A stretch of 6,319 nucleotides of DNA from Gammaproteobacteria bacterium (GCA_030040525.1 JASHTN010000395.1:1-6319), one strand, 5' to 3'. Positions 1 to 6,319 are shown, counted from the stretch's first letter. Translations and numbers: made by a program. The notes: generated by a model not told the origin, from the letters alone.

Positions 1-100
1 TGGCCCGGCGCCTGCGCGGGCCCGAGATCACTCCGTTCGGCAGGGACTCCGCCGCCGCCGCGTGCTCCCGGGCAATGCGCTCGGTCAGAGCGGTGCTCAT
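1..100 (-). CDS. sufD: Probable SufD N-terminus, cut by the window edge (Fe-S scaffold subunit)
   Basis: Only the first 33 codons are visible, starting from an ATG at 98-100 and open to the left edge. The visible peptide begins MSTALTERIAREHAAAAESL and ends in an arginine-rich stretch. It has the helical, alanine-rich look of SufD N-termini but no diagnostic motif. The main argument is position: it starts 11 nt after the sufC stop, on the same strand, where sufD follows sufC in most sufBCD operons. SufD pairs with SufB in the SufBC2D complex, which assembles Fe-S clusters in the cytoplasm, and it is needed for iron acquisition. The ribosome binding site is weak (GCGAG just upstream), so translation may be coupled to sufC. 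It could instead be another suf gene, but the rest of the gene lies outside the window. Confidence 0.7.
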   Translation of the reverse strand, partial: MSTALTERIAREHAAAAESLPNGVISGPRRRRA

Positions 101-111
101 GGGACTCGCGC

Positions 112-858
112 TCAAGCAGCTTCGCCCAGCCAGTCGTAGCCGCGCCGCTCGAGCTCGAGCGCGAGCGAGCGGTCGCCGCTGCGGGCGATCCGGCCGCGCA
201 CCAGCACGTGCACGAAGTCCGGCACGACGTGCTCGAGGAGCCGCTGGTAGTGCGTGACCAGCACGCAGGCGCGCTCGGGCGAGCGCAGCGAATTGACCCC
301 CGCCGCCACGATCTTCAGCGCGTCGATGTCGAGTCCCGAGTCGGTCTCGTCGAGGATCGCCAGCCGTGGCTCGAGCACCAGCATCTGCAGCACCTCGTTG
401 CGCTTTTTCTCGCCACCCGAGAAGCCCTCGTTCACGCCGCGCGACAGGAAGCTGTCCTCCATGTGCATGAGGCGCATCTTCTCGCGCACCAGCGCCAGGA
501 ACTCGAAGGCGTCCACCTCGGGCAGGCCGCGTGCCTTGCGGGCGGCATTCGCCGCGGCCTTGAGCAGGTAGACGTTGTTCACGCCCGGGATTTCCACCGG
601 GTACTGAAAGCCGAGGAACACCCCGGCGCGCGCGCGCTCCTCGGGGGGGAGCGCCAGCAGGTCGCGGCCCTCGTAGCGCACGCTCCCGGCGGTGATCTCG
701 TAGCCGGGACGGCCGGCGAGGGCGTAGGCGAGCGTGCTCTTGCCCGAGCCGTTCGGGCCCATGATGGCGTGCACCTCGCCCGCGCCGACTTGCAGCGACA
801 GGCCCCTGAGGATCTCGCGGCCGTCGACCGTCACGTGCAGGTTGTCGATGCTCAGCAT
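112..858 (-). CDS. sufC: SufC, Fe-S cluster assembly ABC ATPase
   Basis: A 248-residue soluble ABC-type ATPase, the usual SufC length. Visible motifs are Walker A GPNGSGKST at 34-42, the Q-loop glutamine near 85 in GFQYP, the signature FSGGE at 146-150 followed by KKRNE, Walker B LAILDE ending at E171 with the D-loop SGLD, and the H-loop histidine at 203 in VTHYQRLL. The FSGGEKKRNE and DETDSGLDIDAL segments are characteristic of SufC rather than of transporter ATPases. In the family, two SufC subunits bind the SufB-SufD heterodimer, and ATP-driven dimerisation opens it for cluster assembly. The start is the ATG at 856-858, 19 nt after the sufB stop. The frame stays open well upstream into sufB, but homology begins at MLSIDNLHV. 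The Shine-Dalgarno is poor, consistent with translation as part of the operon. Confidence 0.96.
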   Translation of the reverse strand: MLSIDNLHVTVDGREILRGLSLQVGAGEVHAIMGPNGSGKSTLAYALAGRPGYEITAGSVRYEGRDLLALPPEERARAGVFLGFQYPVEIPGVNNVYLLKAAANAARKARGLPEVDAFEFLALVREKMRLMHMEDSFLSRGVNEGFSGGEKKRNEVLQMLVLEPRLAILDETDSGLDIDALKIVAAGVNSLRSPERACVLVTHYQRLLEHVVPDFVHVLVRGRIARSGDRSLALELERRGYDWLGEAA

Positions 859-877
859 GGCTCTCGGCCCACCGCTC

Positions 878-2326
<1,449 letters not shown>

Positions 2327-2349
2327 TGCAATCCCGTGTGCACGTGCTG

Positions 2350-2829
2350 TCAGGAGGAGCGGGCCGGCGCCCGAGTGGCGGCCGCCTTCATCTCGCGCTC
2401 GAGCGCCGGCAGCCGCGCGGGGGCTGCGTCCAGGCCCGCGAGCTGCGCGAGGCTCACGTCGTAGAGCGAGCGGCGGATGGCGAGGTTGAGGCGCTGCCAC
2501 ACCCGGCTGACGCGGCAGCTCTCCTCGATCTCGCAGTTGCCGTGGCCCGCCGAGCAGTCGGTGAGCGCGACCGGGCCCTCGAGCGCATCGAGAATGGCCG
2601 CGGCGCTGATCTGCGCCGCCGGGCGCGAGAGCTGGTAGCCGCCGTGCAGGCCGCGGGTGGAGCTCACGAGCCCCGCCCGCTGCAGCTGCTTCAGTAGCTT
2701 GCACACCGTCGGTGCGGCGATGTGGGTCGCCTCCGCGAGCGCAGCCGCAGTCTGGACGCGGCCGGGCTCGCCGGCGAGCGCGGCGAGCAGCACGGTGGCG
2801 TAGTCGGTGAGCCGGCTGATGCGCAGCAT
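2350..2829 (-). CDS. Rrf2-family Fe-S regulator of the suf operon (IscR-like)
   Basis: A 159-residue Rrf2-family transcription factor. The N-terminus MLRISRLTDYATVLLAALA and the winged helix (residues about 25-70, including AAPTVCKLLKQLQRAGLV and the wing STRGLHGGYQLSRP) are typical. Cysteines at 92, 99 and 105 (C-x6-C-x5-C) fall where IscR has Cys92, 98 and 104, so a bound Fe-S cluster is likely. IscR's His107 ligand has no counterpart at the same spacing, so the fourth ligand would differ. Members of this subfamily head suf operons in Xanthomonas-like and other gammaproteobacteria and sense cluster status. It is the promoter-proximal gene, 23 nt before sufB, so autoregulation of the whole operon is the natural inference. 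The ATG at 2827-2829 has an AAGGAGG seven bases upstream. The tail after about residue 132 is alanine-rich and variable. I leave the symbol empty because iscR and sufR are used inconsistently for this group. Confidence 0.92.
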   Translation of the reverse strand: MLRISRLTDYATVLLAALAGEPGRVQTAAALAEATHIAAPTVCKLLKQLQRAGLVSSTRGLHGGYQLSRPAAQISAAAILDALEGPVALTDCSAGHGNCEIEESCRVSRVWQRLNLAIRRSLYDVSLAQLAGLDAAPARLPALEREMKAAATRAPARSS

Positions 2830-2836
2830 GGAAGGC

Positions 2837-2843
2837 CCTCCTT
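2837..2843 (-). promoter_or_regulatory. Strong Shine-Dalgarno of the Rrf2 regulator
   Basis: On the minus strand this reads AAGGAGG, seven bases before the ATG at 2829. It is the best ribosome binding site in the leftward operon; sufB, sufC and sufD have only weak ones. It fixes the start of the regulator gene. Confidence 0.85.
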
Positions 2844-2850
2844 AAAGTAG

Positions 2851-2862
2851 GACTATTTTAGT
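2851..2862. promoter_or_regulatory. Palindromic operator resembling an IscR type I site
   Basis: The plus strand reads GACTATTTTAGT, a perfect ACTA-TTT-TAGT dyad. The core of the IscR type I consensus as I recall it is GACTRwwwYAGTC. This site matches it through GACTATTTTAGT and fails only at the last C, where an A is found. It overlaps the predicted -10 box of the leftward suf promoter and lies 22 bp upstream of the Rrf2 regulator gene. That placement suits repression by the cluster-loaded regulator. The match is seen directly; the binding is inferred. Confidence 0.6.
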
Positions 2863-2883
2863 ACTGATTGGTCGAAGGACCAA
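2855..2883 (-). promoter_or_regulatory. Candidate sigma-70 promoter for the suf operon
   Basis: On the minus strand there is TTGGTC (2883-2878) as a -35 with three consensus bases, a 17-bp spacer, and TAAAAT (2860-2855) as a -10 with five of six consensus bases. The predicted transcript would start near 2848 and leave a leader of about 18 nt carrying the AAGGAGG. The -10 lies inside the ACTA-TTT-TAGT dyad and the -35 is one arm of the adjacent inverted repeat. The -10 is convincing and the -35 is weak, so an activator or simple derepression may matter. Confidence 0.5.
2868..2883. repeat. Perfect inverted repeat TTGGTC-GAAG-GACCAA in the divergent promoter region
   Basis: Two perfect 6-bp arms at 2868-2873 and 2878-2883 flank a 4-base centre. 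The repeat lies between the suf operator and the aldolase leader, and one arm coincides with the proposed suf -35. It could be an operator for a second regulator, or a mirrored -35 element. As a transcribed hairpin it would be too short, and it has no U-tract, so it is not a terminator. Confidence 0.55.
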
Positions 2884-2887
2884 GCGG

Positions 2888-2899
2888 ATTTGCTATCCT
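2888..2899 (+). promoter_or_regulatory. Weak candidate promoter (extended -10) for the aldolase gene
   Basis: The plus strand reads TTTGCTATCCT (-10 TATCCT at 2894-2899), an extended -10 pattern (TG-n-TATCCT) with four of six -10 bases. No good -35 lies at 16-18 bp; TTGGTC at 2868 is 20 bp away. If used, it would give a leader of about 100 nt before the ATG at 3002. This is a tentative call based on motif and position only. Confidence 0.3.
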
Positions 2900-2932
2900 T
2901 GGCGCCTCAAATTTCAACGGGTTAACCAGGCG

Positions 2933-2976
2933 GCGCAGCTTTCGCAGGCTGCGCGCCGGGGACGCGCGGTGCGCGT
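2933..2976 (+). other. Two GC-rich hairpins in the aldolase 5' leader
   Basis: The first hairpin pairs GCGCAGC (2933-2939) with GCTGCGC (2948-2954) around an 8-base loop. The second pairs ACGCGC (2962-2967) with GCGCGT (2971-2976) around GGT. Both lie in the non-coding stretch before the aldolase Shine-Dalgarno (AAGGAG, 2991-2996). They may shape leader stability or translation, but GC-rich DNA makes such stems by chance fairly often. Neither is followed by a T-run, so neither looks like a terminator, and I recognise no riboswitch class. Confidence 0.4.
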
Positions 2977-3001
2977 TCCTCCGAGAGCGTAAGGAGCAAC
3001 G

Positions 3002-4024
3002 ATGAATCTCACAGAGCTGGCGCGCACCGCCCAGGCGATGGTCGCCAAGGGCAAGGGCCTCCTGGCCGCCGACGAGAGCGGCGGCACCATCAAGAAGCGC
3101 TTCGATGTCATCAGGCTCGACTCCACCGAGGAGCATCGGCGCGCGTATCGGGAGATGCTGTTCACCGCGCCGGGTGCGGCGGAGGCGGTGAGCGCCGTCA
3201 TCCTGTTCGACGAGACCATCCGCCAGAAGACGCGCGACGGCACGCCGTTCCCGCAGTACCTGACGAAGCAGGGCATGATTCCCGGCATCAAGGTCGACCT
3301 CGGCGCCAAGCCGCTCGCGGGCTTCCCCGGCGAGACCATCACGGAGGGTCTGGACGGGCTGCGCGAGCGGCTGATCGAGTACCGGGGTCTCGGCGCGCGC
3401 TTCGCCAAGTGGCGCGCGGTCATCGACATCGGCGCAGGCATCCCCACGGCGTTCGCGATCCGCGCCAACGCGCACGCCCTGGCGCGCTACGCCGCGCTCT
3501 GTCAGGAGAACGACATCGTGCCGATCGTCGAGCCGGAGGTGCTGATGGACGGTGCCCACACGATCGAGCGCTGTGCGGAAGTGACCGAGGAGGTGCTGGC
3601 GACGGTGTTCGGCGCACTGTTCGAGCAGCGTATCCAGCTCGAAGGCATGGTGCTCAAGCCCAACATGGTGATCTCGGGCAAGAAGGCCGCAACCCAAGCG
3701 CCGCCGCAGACGGTTGCCGAGGAGACGCTGCGGGTACTGAAGCGCCACGTGCCGCCGGCGGTGCCGGGAATCGCCTTCCTGTCGGGCGGGCAGTCGCCGG
3801 CCGAGGCGACCCTGCACCTGTCGCTGATGAACCGGATGGGGCCGCTGCCCTGGACGCTCACCTTCAGCTACGGTCGCGCGCTGCAGGACACGGCGCTCAA
3901 GGCCTGGGGCGGTGCGGCGGCCAACCTGGCCGCGGGCCAGAAGGAGTTCGCGCGGCGCGCCAGGTTCAACGGCCTTGCCACCACCGGGCGCTACGCACCC
4001 GAGATGGAGAGCCAGGCGGCCTGA
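3002..4024 (+). CDS. Class I fructose-bisphosphate aldolase
   Basis: A 340-residue Schiff-base aldolase that reversibly splits fructose 1,6-bisphosphate into dihydroxyacetone phosphate and glyceraldehyde 3-phosphate (glycolysis and gluconeogenesis, cytoplasm). The sequence is strikingly like the animal/plant form. It has LLAADESGGTI with D24 (rabbit muscle Asp33), FAKWRAV with K136 (Lys146), PIVEPEVL with E177 and E179 (Glu187, Glu189), and LEGMVLKPN with the Schiff-base lysine K219 (Lys229). It also has FLSGGQSPAEA from about 259 and FSYGRALQDTALKAWGG from 288. All catalytic residues are present. The C-terminus is shorter than in rabbit aldolase and lacks an obvious terminal tyrosine. The ATG at 3002 has AAGGAG five bases upstream. 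mlaF follows after only 26 nt with no terminator, so co-transcription with the mla genes is possible. The symbol is left empty because fbaB normally denotes a different class I family. Confidence 0.95.
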   Translation: MNLTELARTAQAMVAKGKGLLAADESGGTIKKRFDVIRLDSTEEHRRAYREMLFTAPGAAEAVSAVILFDETIRQKTRDGTPFPQYLTKQGMIPGIKVDLGAKPLAGFPGETITEGLDGLRERLIEYRGLGARFAKWRAVIDIGAGIPTAFAIRANAHALARYAALCQENDIVPIVEPEVLMDGAHTIERCAEVTEEVLATVFGALFEQRIQLEGMVLKPNMVISGKKAATQAPPQTVAEETLRVLKRHVPPAVPGIAFLSGGQSPAEATLHLSLMNRMGPLPWTLTFSYGRALQDTALKAWGGAAANLAAGQKEFARRARFNGLATTGRYAPEMESQAA

Positions 4025-4050
4025 ACCGCAGGCCGCGCCGCGCTGATCCC

Positions 4051-4890
4051 GTGACCAGCCCCGCAGCCCCGCAGTCCGCCGCGCCCGCCGAGGTGGTGGT
4101 CGAAGTGCGCGACGTCCACTACGCCCTCGGCGGGCGCCCGATCTTCTCCGGGCTCGACCTCACGGTGCGGCGCGGACGCATCACCGCCGTCATGGGTCCG
4201 AGCGGCACCGGCAAGACGACGCTTCTCAAGCTCATCACGGCCCAGGCCCTTGCTGACCGCGGCCAGGTGCTGGTGCTCGGCCGCGATGTCGCCGCCTTGA
4301 GCGGCGCGGCCGTCTACGCGATGCGGCGGCGGATGGGCATGCTGTTCCAGAACGGCGCGCTGCTCACCGACCTGGACGTGTTCGAGAACGTGGCGTTCCC
4401 GGTGCGCGAGCACACCGACCTGCCCGAGTCGCTGGTCCGGCGGCTCGTGCTCACCAAGCTGCAGGCCGTGGGGCTGCGCGGCGCCGCCGGGCTCATGCCG
4501 GCGGAGCTCTCCGGCGGCATGGCACGGCGCGTGGCGCTGGCGCGCGCCATCGTCATGGACCCGGAGATCCTCATCTACGACGAGCCGTTCGTCGGGCTGG
4601 ATCCGATCTCCCTCGGCGTCATCCTGCGCCTCATCAAGCACATGAACGCGGCGCTGGGCATCACCAGCGTCGTCGTGTCGCACGATGTGAACGAGCTGGC
4701 GAGCATCGCCGACGACAGCTATCTGCTGTCGTCCGGGCGGGTCGCCGCCGCCGGCGCGCCGGCGCAGCTGCGGGCGAGCAACTCCGCGGCGGTGCGCCAG
4801 TTCATGACCGGCAGCGCCGAGGGCCCGGTGCCGTTTCACTATCCGGCGCCCGACTACACCACGCAGCTGCTCGCGGCGGACGAATCATGA
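4051..4890 (+). CDS. mlaF: MlaF, ATPase of the Mla phospholipid transporter
   Basis: A 279-residue ABC ATPase on the cytoplasmic face of the inner-membrane MlaFEDB complex, powering phospholipid movement that maintains outer-membrane lipid asymmetry. Motifs are Walker A GPSGTGKTT at 49-57, the Q-loop at Q100 in MLFQNGALLTD, the signature ELSGGMARR at 152-160, Walker B LIYDEP at 174-179 with E178, and the H-loop H211 in VVVSHDV. MARR after the signature, PFVGLDPI, and the C-terminal GPVPFHYPAPDY are family hallmarks and align closely with E. coli MlaF (269 aa). The start is chosen as GTG at 4051, 26 nt after the aldolase stop. It has no clear Shine-Dalgarno, and in-frame GTG codons at 4093, 4096 and 4099 remain possible. 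The frame is open far upstream inside the aldolase gene, but that part is a shadow. The stop overlaps the mlaE start (ATGA). Confidence 0.95.
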   Translation: MTSPAAPQSAAPAEVVVEVRDVHYALGGRPIFSGLDLTVRRGRITAVMGPSGTGKTTLLKLITAQALADRGQVLVLGRDVAALSGAAVYAMRRRMGMLFQNGALLTDLDVFENVAFPVREHTDLPESLVRRLVLTKLQAVGLRGAAGLMPAELSGGMARRVALARAIVMDPEILIYDEPFVGLDPISLGVILRLIKHMNAALGITSVVVSHDVNELASIADDSYLLSSGRVAAAGAPAQLRASNSAAVRQFMTGSAEGPVPFHYPAPDYTTQLLAADES

Positions 4891-5651
4891 GCGATGGTGC
4901 GCGTAACGGCCCGCTGCTCGAGGGAGTGCGCCGGCTCGGCGCGGTCAGCCTGTTTCTGCTGCAGTTACTCGCCCAGTGCCTGCCGTCGCTCGCGCGGCCG
5001 CGCCTGCTCGTGCACCAGATCTACAACGCCGGCGCCCGCTCGCTCATCATCATCATGCTGTCGGGACTGTTCGTCGGCATGGTGCTGGGACTGCAGGGCT
5101 ACAATCTGCTGCAGCGCTTCGGCTCCGAACAGGTGCTGGGGACGGCCGCAGCGCTCGGGCTCCTCAAGGAGCTCGGGCCGGTGATCACGGCGCTGCTGTT
5201 CGCGGGCCGCGCGGGCACGGCGCTCACCTCCGAGATCGGGCTGATGCGCGCCACCGACCAGCTGACTGCCATGGAGATCATGGCGGTCGATCCGTTGCGC
5301 TACGTCGCTGCGCCGCGCTTCCTCGGCGGGGTGATCGCGATGCCGCTGCTCGCGGCGGTCTTCAGCGTCATCGGCCTGTTGGGCGCGCAGCTGATCGGCG
5401 TGCAGCTGATGGGGATCGATCAGGGGGTGTTCTGGTCGCAGATGCAGAGCTCGGTGGCTCTACGCGATGTCAACGAGGGTATCGTCAAGAGCCTGGTGTT
5501 CGGCGGCGCCTGCAGCCTGATCGCGGTGCACGAGGGCTACCATGCGGAGCCGACCGCCGAGGGAGTCGGGCTTGCGACTACGCGCACCGTGGTGGCCTCC
5601 TCGGTGATCGTGCTGCTGCTCGACTACGTGCTCACCGCGGCATTTCTGTGA
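4887..5651 (+). CDS. mlaE: MlaE, permease of the Mla phospholipid transporter
   Basis: A 254-residue inner-membrane protein of the MlaE (ABC-type lipid transport permease) family, close to the 260 residues of E. coli MlaE. Hydrophobic segments lie at about 50-70 (SLIIIMLSGLFVGMVLGLQ), 95-110, 145-172, 200-215 and 236-254, with an amphipathic N-terminal interface region around 10-45. The family signature is clear: LGLLKELGPVITALLFAGRAG at 90-110, then TALTSEIGLMRATDQLTAME and MAVDPLRYVAAPRF. E95 in this segment corresponds to the conserved coupling-region glutamate. Two MlaE copies form the channel between the MlaF ATPases and the MlaD hexamer. The start ATG overlaps the mlaF stop by four bases, so translation is coupled. 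The stop codon sits inside a 15-bp tandem duplication that does not alter the protein. Confidence 0.95.
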   Translation: MSDGARNGPLLEGVRRLGAVSLFLLQLLAQCLPSLARPRLLVHQIYNAGARSLIIIMLSGLFVGMVLGLQGYNLLQRFGSEQVLGTAAALGLLKELGPVITALLFAGRAGTALTSEIGLMRATDQLTAMEIMAVDPLRYVAAPRFLGGVIAMPLLAAVFSVIGLLGAQLIGVQLMGIDQGVFWSQMQSSVALRDVNEGIVKSLVFGGACSLIAVHEGYHAEPTAEGVGLATTRTVVASSVIVLLLDYVLTAAFL

Positions 5652-5668
5652 GAGGCATTTCTGTGAGA
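5639..5668 (+). repeat. 15-bp tandem duplication across the mlaE stop codon
   Basis: The unit GGCATTTCTGTGAGA occurs twice head to tail (5639-5653 and 5654-5668), with a further GG after it. The first copy carries the last mlaE codons and the TGA; the second is untranslated spacer. The second copy also carries the GAGAGGAA that serves as the mlaD Shine-Dalgarno. Identical copies suggest a recent slippage event. Confidence 0.9.
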
Positions 5669-5681
5669 GGAACCTGAAGCC

Positions 5682-6206
5682 ATGCGTGCCAATCGAACTC
5701 TGGAGATAGGGACCGGGCTGTTCGTGCTGTTGGGGTTCGCGGCGCTGTTGTTTCTGACGACGCAGCTGCCGGCCAGCGGGCTGAAGCTCGGCGGTGCCAA
5801 GGAGGGTTATCACGTGACCGCGGAATTCGACAACATCGGCGATCTGAAGGTGGGATCGCCGGTGACCATGTCGGGCGTGAACGTGGGCGAGGTGACCGGC
5901 ATCCGCTTCGACCCGAAGATCTATAAGGCGGTGGTCGGCATGCGCATCGACTCGCAGTACAACCAGATACCCGACGACAGCTATGCGAGCATCCAGACCC
6001 AGGGACTGCTCGGCGGCAAGTACATCGGTCTCAGCCCCGGCGGGTCCGACACCTATCTGAAGAACGGCAGCAACATCGATCAGACCCAGTCGGCGATCGT
6101 GCTCGAGAACCTCATCAACAAGCTGTTTGCGAGCTCCGTGGGCAAGGGCGGCGACAACCAGGCCCAGGGCTCGGACAATCAGCCAAAGGCGGAGCCGAAG
6201 AAATGA
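5682..6206 (+). CDS. mlaD: MlaD, MCE-domain subunit of the Mla phospholipid transporter
   Basis: A 174-residue protein with one N-terminal transmembrane helix (about 10-28, GTGLFVLLGFAALLFLTTQL) and a periplasmic MCE domain at roughly 42-120. The MCE hallmarks are F-DNIGDLKVGSPVTMSGVNVGEV (from F49) and SIQTQGLLGGKYIGLSPGG (103-121). L109 and L110 occupy the pore-loop position, where hydrophobic residues line the channel of the MlaD hexamer. The segment TQSAIVLENLINKLF (135-149) matches the family's C-terminal helix. The tail from about 153 is polar and lysine-rich. MlaD binds phospholipid and hands it between MlaE and the periplasmic carrier MlaC. The ATG at 5682 lies nine bases after AGAGGAA. 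The stop overlaps the mlaC start (ATGA). Length is slightly under E. coli MlaD (183 aa), within the normal range. Confidence 0.95.
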   Translation: MRANRTLEIGTGLFVLLGFAALLFLTTQLPASGLKLGGAKEGYHVTAEFDNIGDLKVGSPVTMSGVNVGEVTGIRFDPKIYKAVVGMRIDSQYNQIPDDSYASIQTQGLLGGKYIGLSPGGSDTYLKNGSNIDQTQSAIVLENLINKLFASSVGKGGDNQAQGSDNQPKAEPKK

Positions 6207-6319
6207 GACATGTGACCATGATGATGAGCGCATGGCTGCTGACCGGCAGCCTCGCCGGCGCGCAGGCGCAGAACACGCCGGCACCGGGGCCAACGGCGAG
6301 CGCGCCGACGCCGGCTGCG
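6203..6319 (+). CDS. mlaC: Probable MlaC N-terminus with signal peptide, cut by the window edge
   Basis: Thirty-nine codons are visible, open to the right edge. Translation from the ATG at 6203, which overlaps the mlaD stop, starts MRHVTMMMSAWLLTGSLAGA and continues QAQNTPAPGPTASAPTPAA. Residues 1-22 look like a Sec signal peptide with a likely signal peptidase I site after AQA. A Pro/Ala/Thr-rich stretch follows. Position after mlaFED and the signal peptide together indicate MlaC, the soluble periplasmic carrier that ferries phospholipids between the outer-membrane MlaA complex and MlaD. The folded domain lies outside the window, so this rests on context. ATG codons at 6218, 6221 and 6224 are alternative starts, but the ATGA overlap and the Arg/His near the first methionine favour 6203. 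Confidence 0.75.
   Translation, partial: MRHVTMMMSAWLLTGSLAGAQAQNTPAPGPTASAPTPAA

Noticed and set aside
50..62. CCG triplet run near the left edge
   Set aside because: It encodes a short alanine run within the sufD start region. Such runs are common in high-GC genes and it is too short to count as a microsatellite feature.
2340..2347. 8-bp palindrome GCACGTGC between the regulator and sufB
   Set aside because: It is short and isolated, lies inside a 23-nt intra-operon gap, and is readily expected by chance at this base composition. It has no terminator character.
2327..2704. N-terminal extension of the sufB frame into the regulator gene
   Set aside because: The region encodes the Rrf2 protein in another frame. 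SufB similarity begins after the ATG at 2324-2326, and the extension is compositionally biased.
2880..2902. CCAAG/CTTGG imperfect dyad next to the inverted repeat
   Set aside because: The 5-bp arms have a 13-bp spacer and share bases with the better repeat at 2868-2883, so it is probably coincidental.
2858..3817. Long antisense frame opposite the aldolase gene
   Set aside because: It is an arginine/leucine/histidine-rich translation with no recognisable domain, opposite a clearly conserved gene. This is expected in DNA with such high third-position GC.
3409..4050. Long open frame upstream of mlaF, inside the aldolase gene
   Set aside because: The translation is arginine/alanine/glycine-rich with no family resemblance, while the overlapping aldolase frame is fully conserved. 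It is a GC-rich shadow, and the ABC domain begins only after 4051.
5460..6293. Long antisense frame opposite mlaE and mlaD
   Set aside because: The composition is typical of antisense shadows, with no motif and no ribosome binding site, and the plus-strand genes account for the region.

Overview
The window is a compact stretch of a high-GC bacterial chromosome and carries two divergent housekeeping gene blocks. Three things point to a gammaproteobacterium, possibly of the Xanthomonas/Nevskia/Steroidobacter side of the class: an Rrf2-type regulator heading a sufBCD cluster, a Proteobacterial mlaFEDC order, and an animal/plant-type class I aldolase. The taxonomic placement is inference. No phylogenetic marker is present, and no tRNA, rRNA, CRISPR array, insertion sequence or phage gene was seen.

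Leftward block (minus strand, positions 2829 down to 1): an Rrf2/IscR-like Fe-S regulator, then sufB, sufC and the first 33 codons of a probable sufD, which runs off the left edge. Gaps are 23, 19 and 11 nt, so this reads as one operon. SufB, SufC and SufD form the SufBC2D scaffold, which builds Fe-S clusters. The regulator carries three cysteines placed like those of IscR and probably senses cluster supply and represses the operon.

Divergent control region (2830-3001, 172 nt): the suf side has a strong Shine-Dalgarno and a TAAAAT -10 box embedded in an ACTA-TTT-TAGT palindrome that resembles an IscR type I site. Next to it is a perfect 6-bp inverted repeat (TTGGTC/GACCAA). The aldolase side has a leader of about 100 nt with two GC-rich hairpins before a good Shine-Dalgarno.

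Rightward block (plus strand, 3002 to 6319): a class I fructose-bisphosphate aldolase, then after 26 nt mlaF (ABC ATPase), mlaE (permease), mlaD (MCE-domain protein) and the first 39 codons of a probable mlaC (periplasmic lipid carrier), cut by the right edge. mlaF/mlaE and mlaD/mlaC overlap by ATGA, while mlaE and mlaD are separated by a short spacer carrying a 15-bp tandem duplication. The Mla system moves phospholipids between the outer and inner membranes and maintains outer-membrane asymmetry.

All genes look intact apart from the two cut at the edges. I found no previously undescribed system; the interest lies in the control region and a few small local features.
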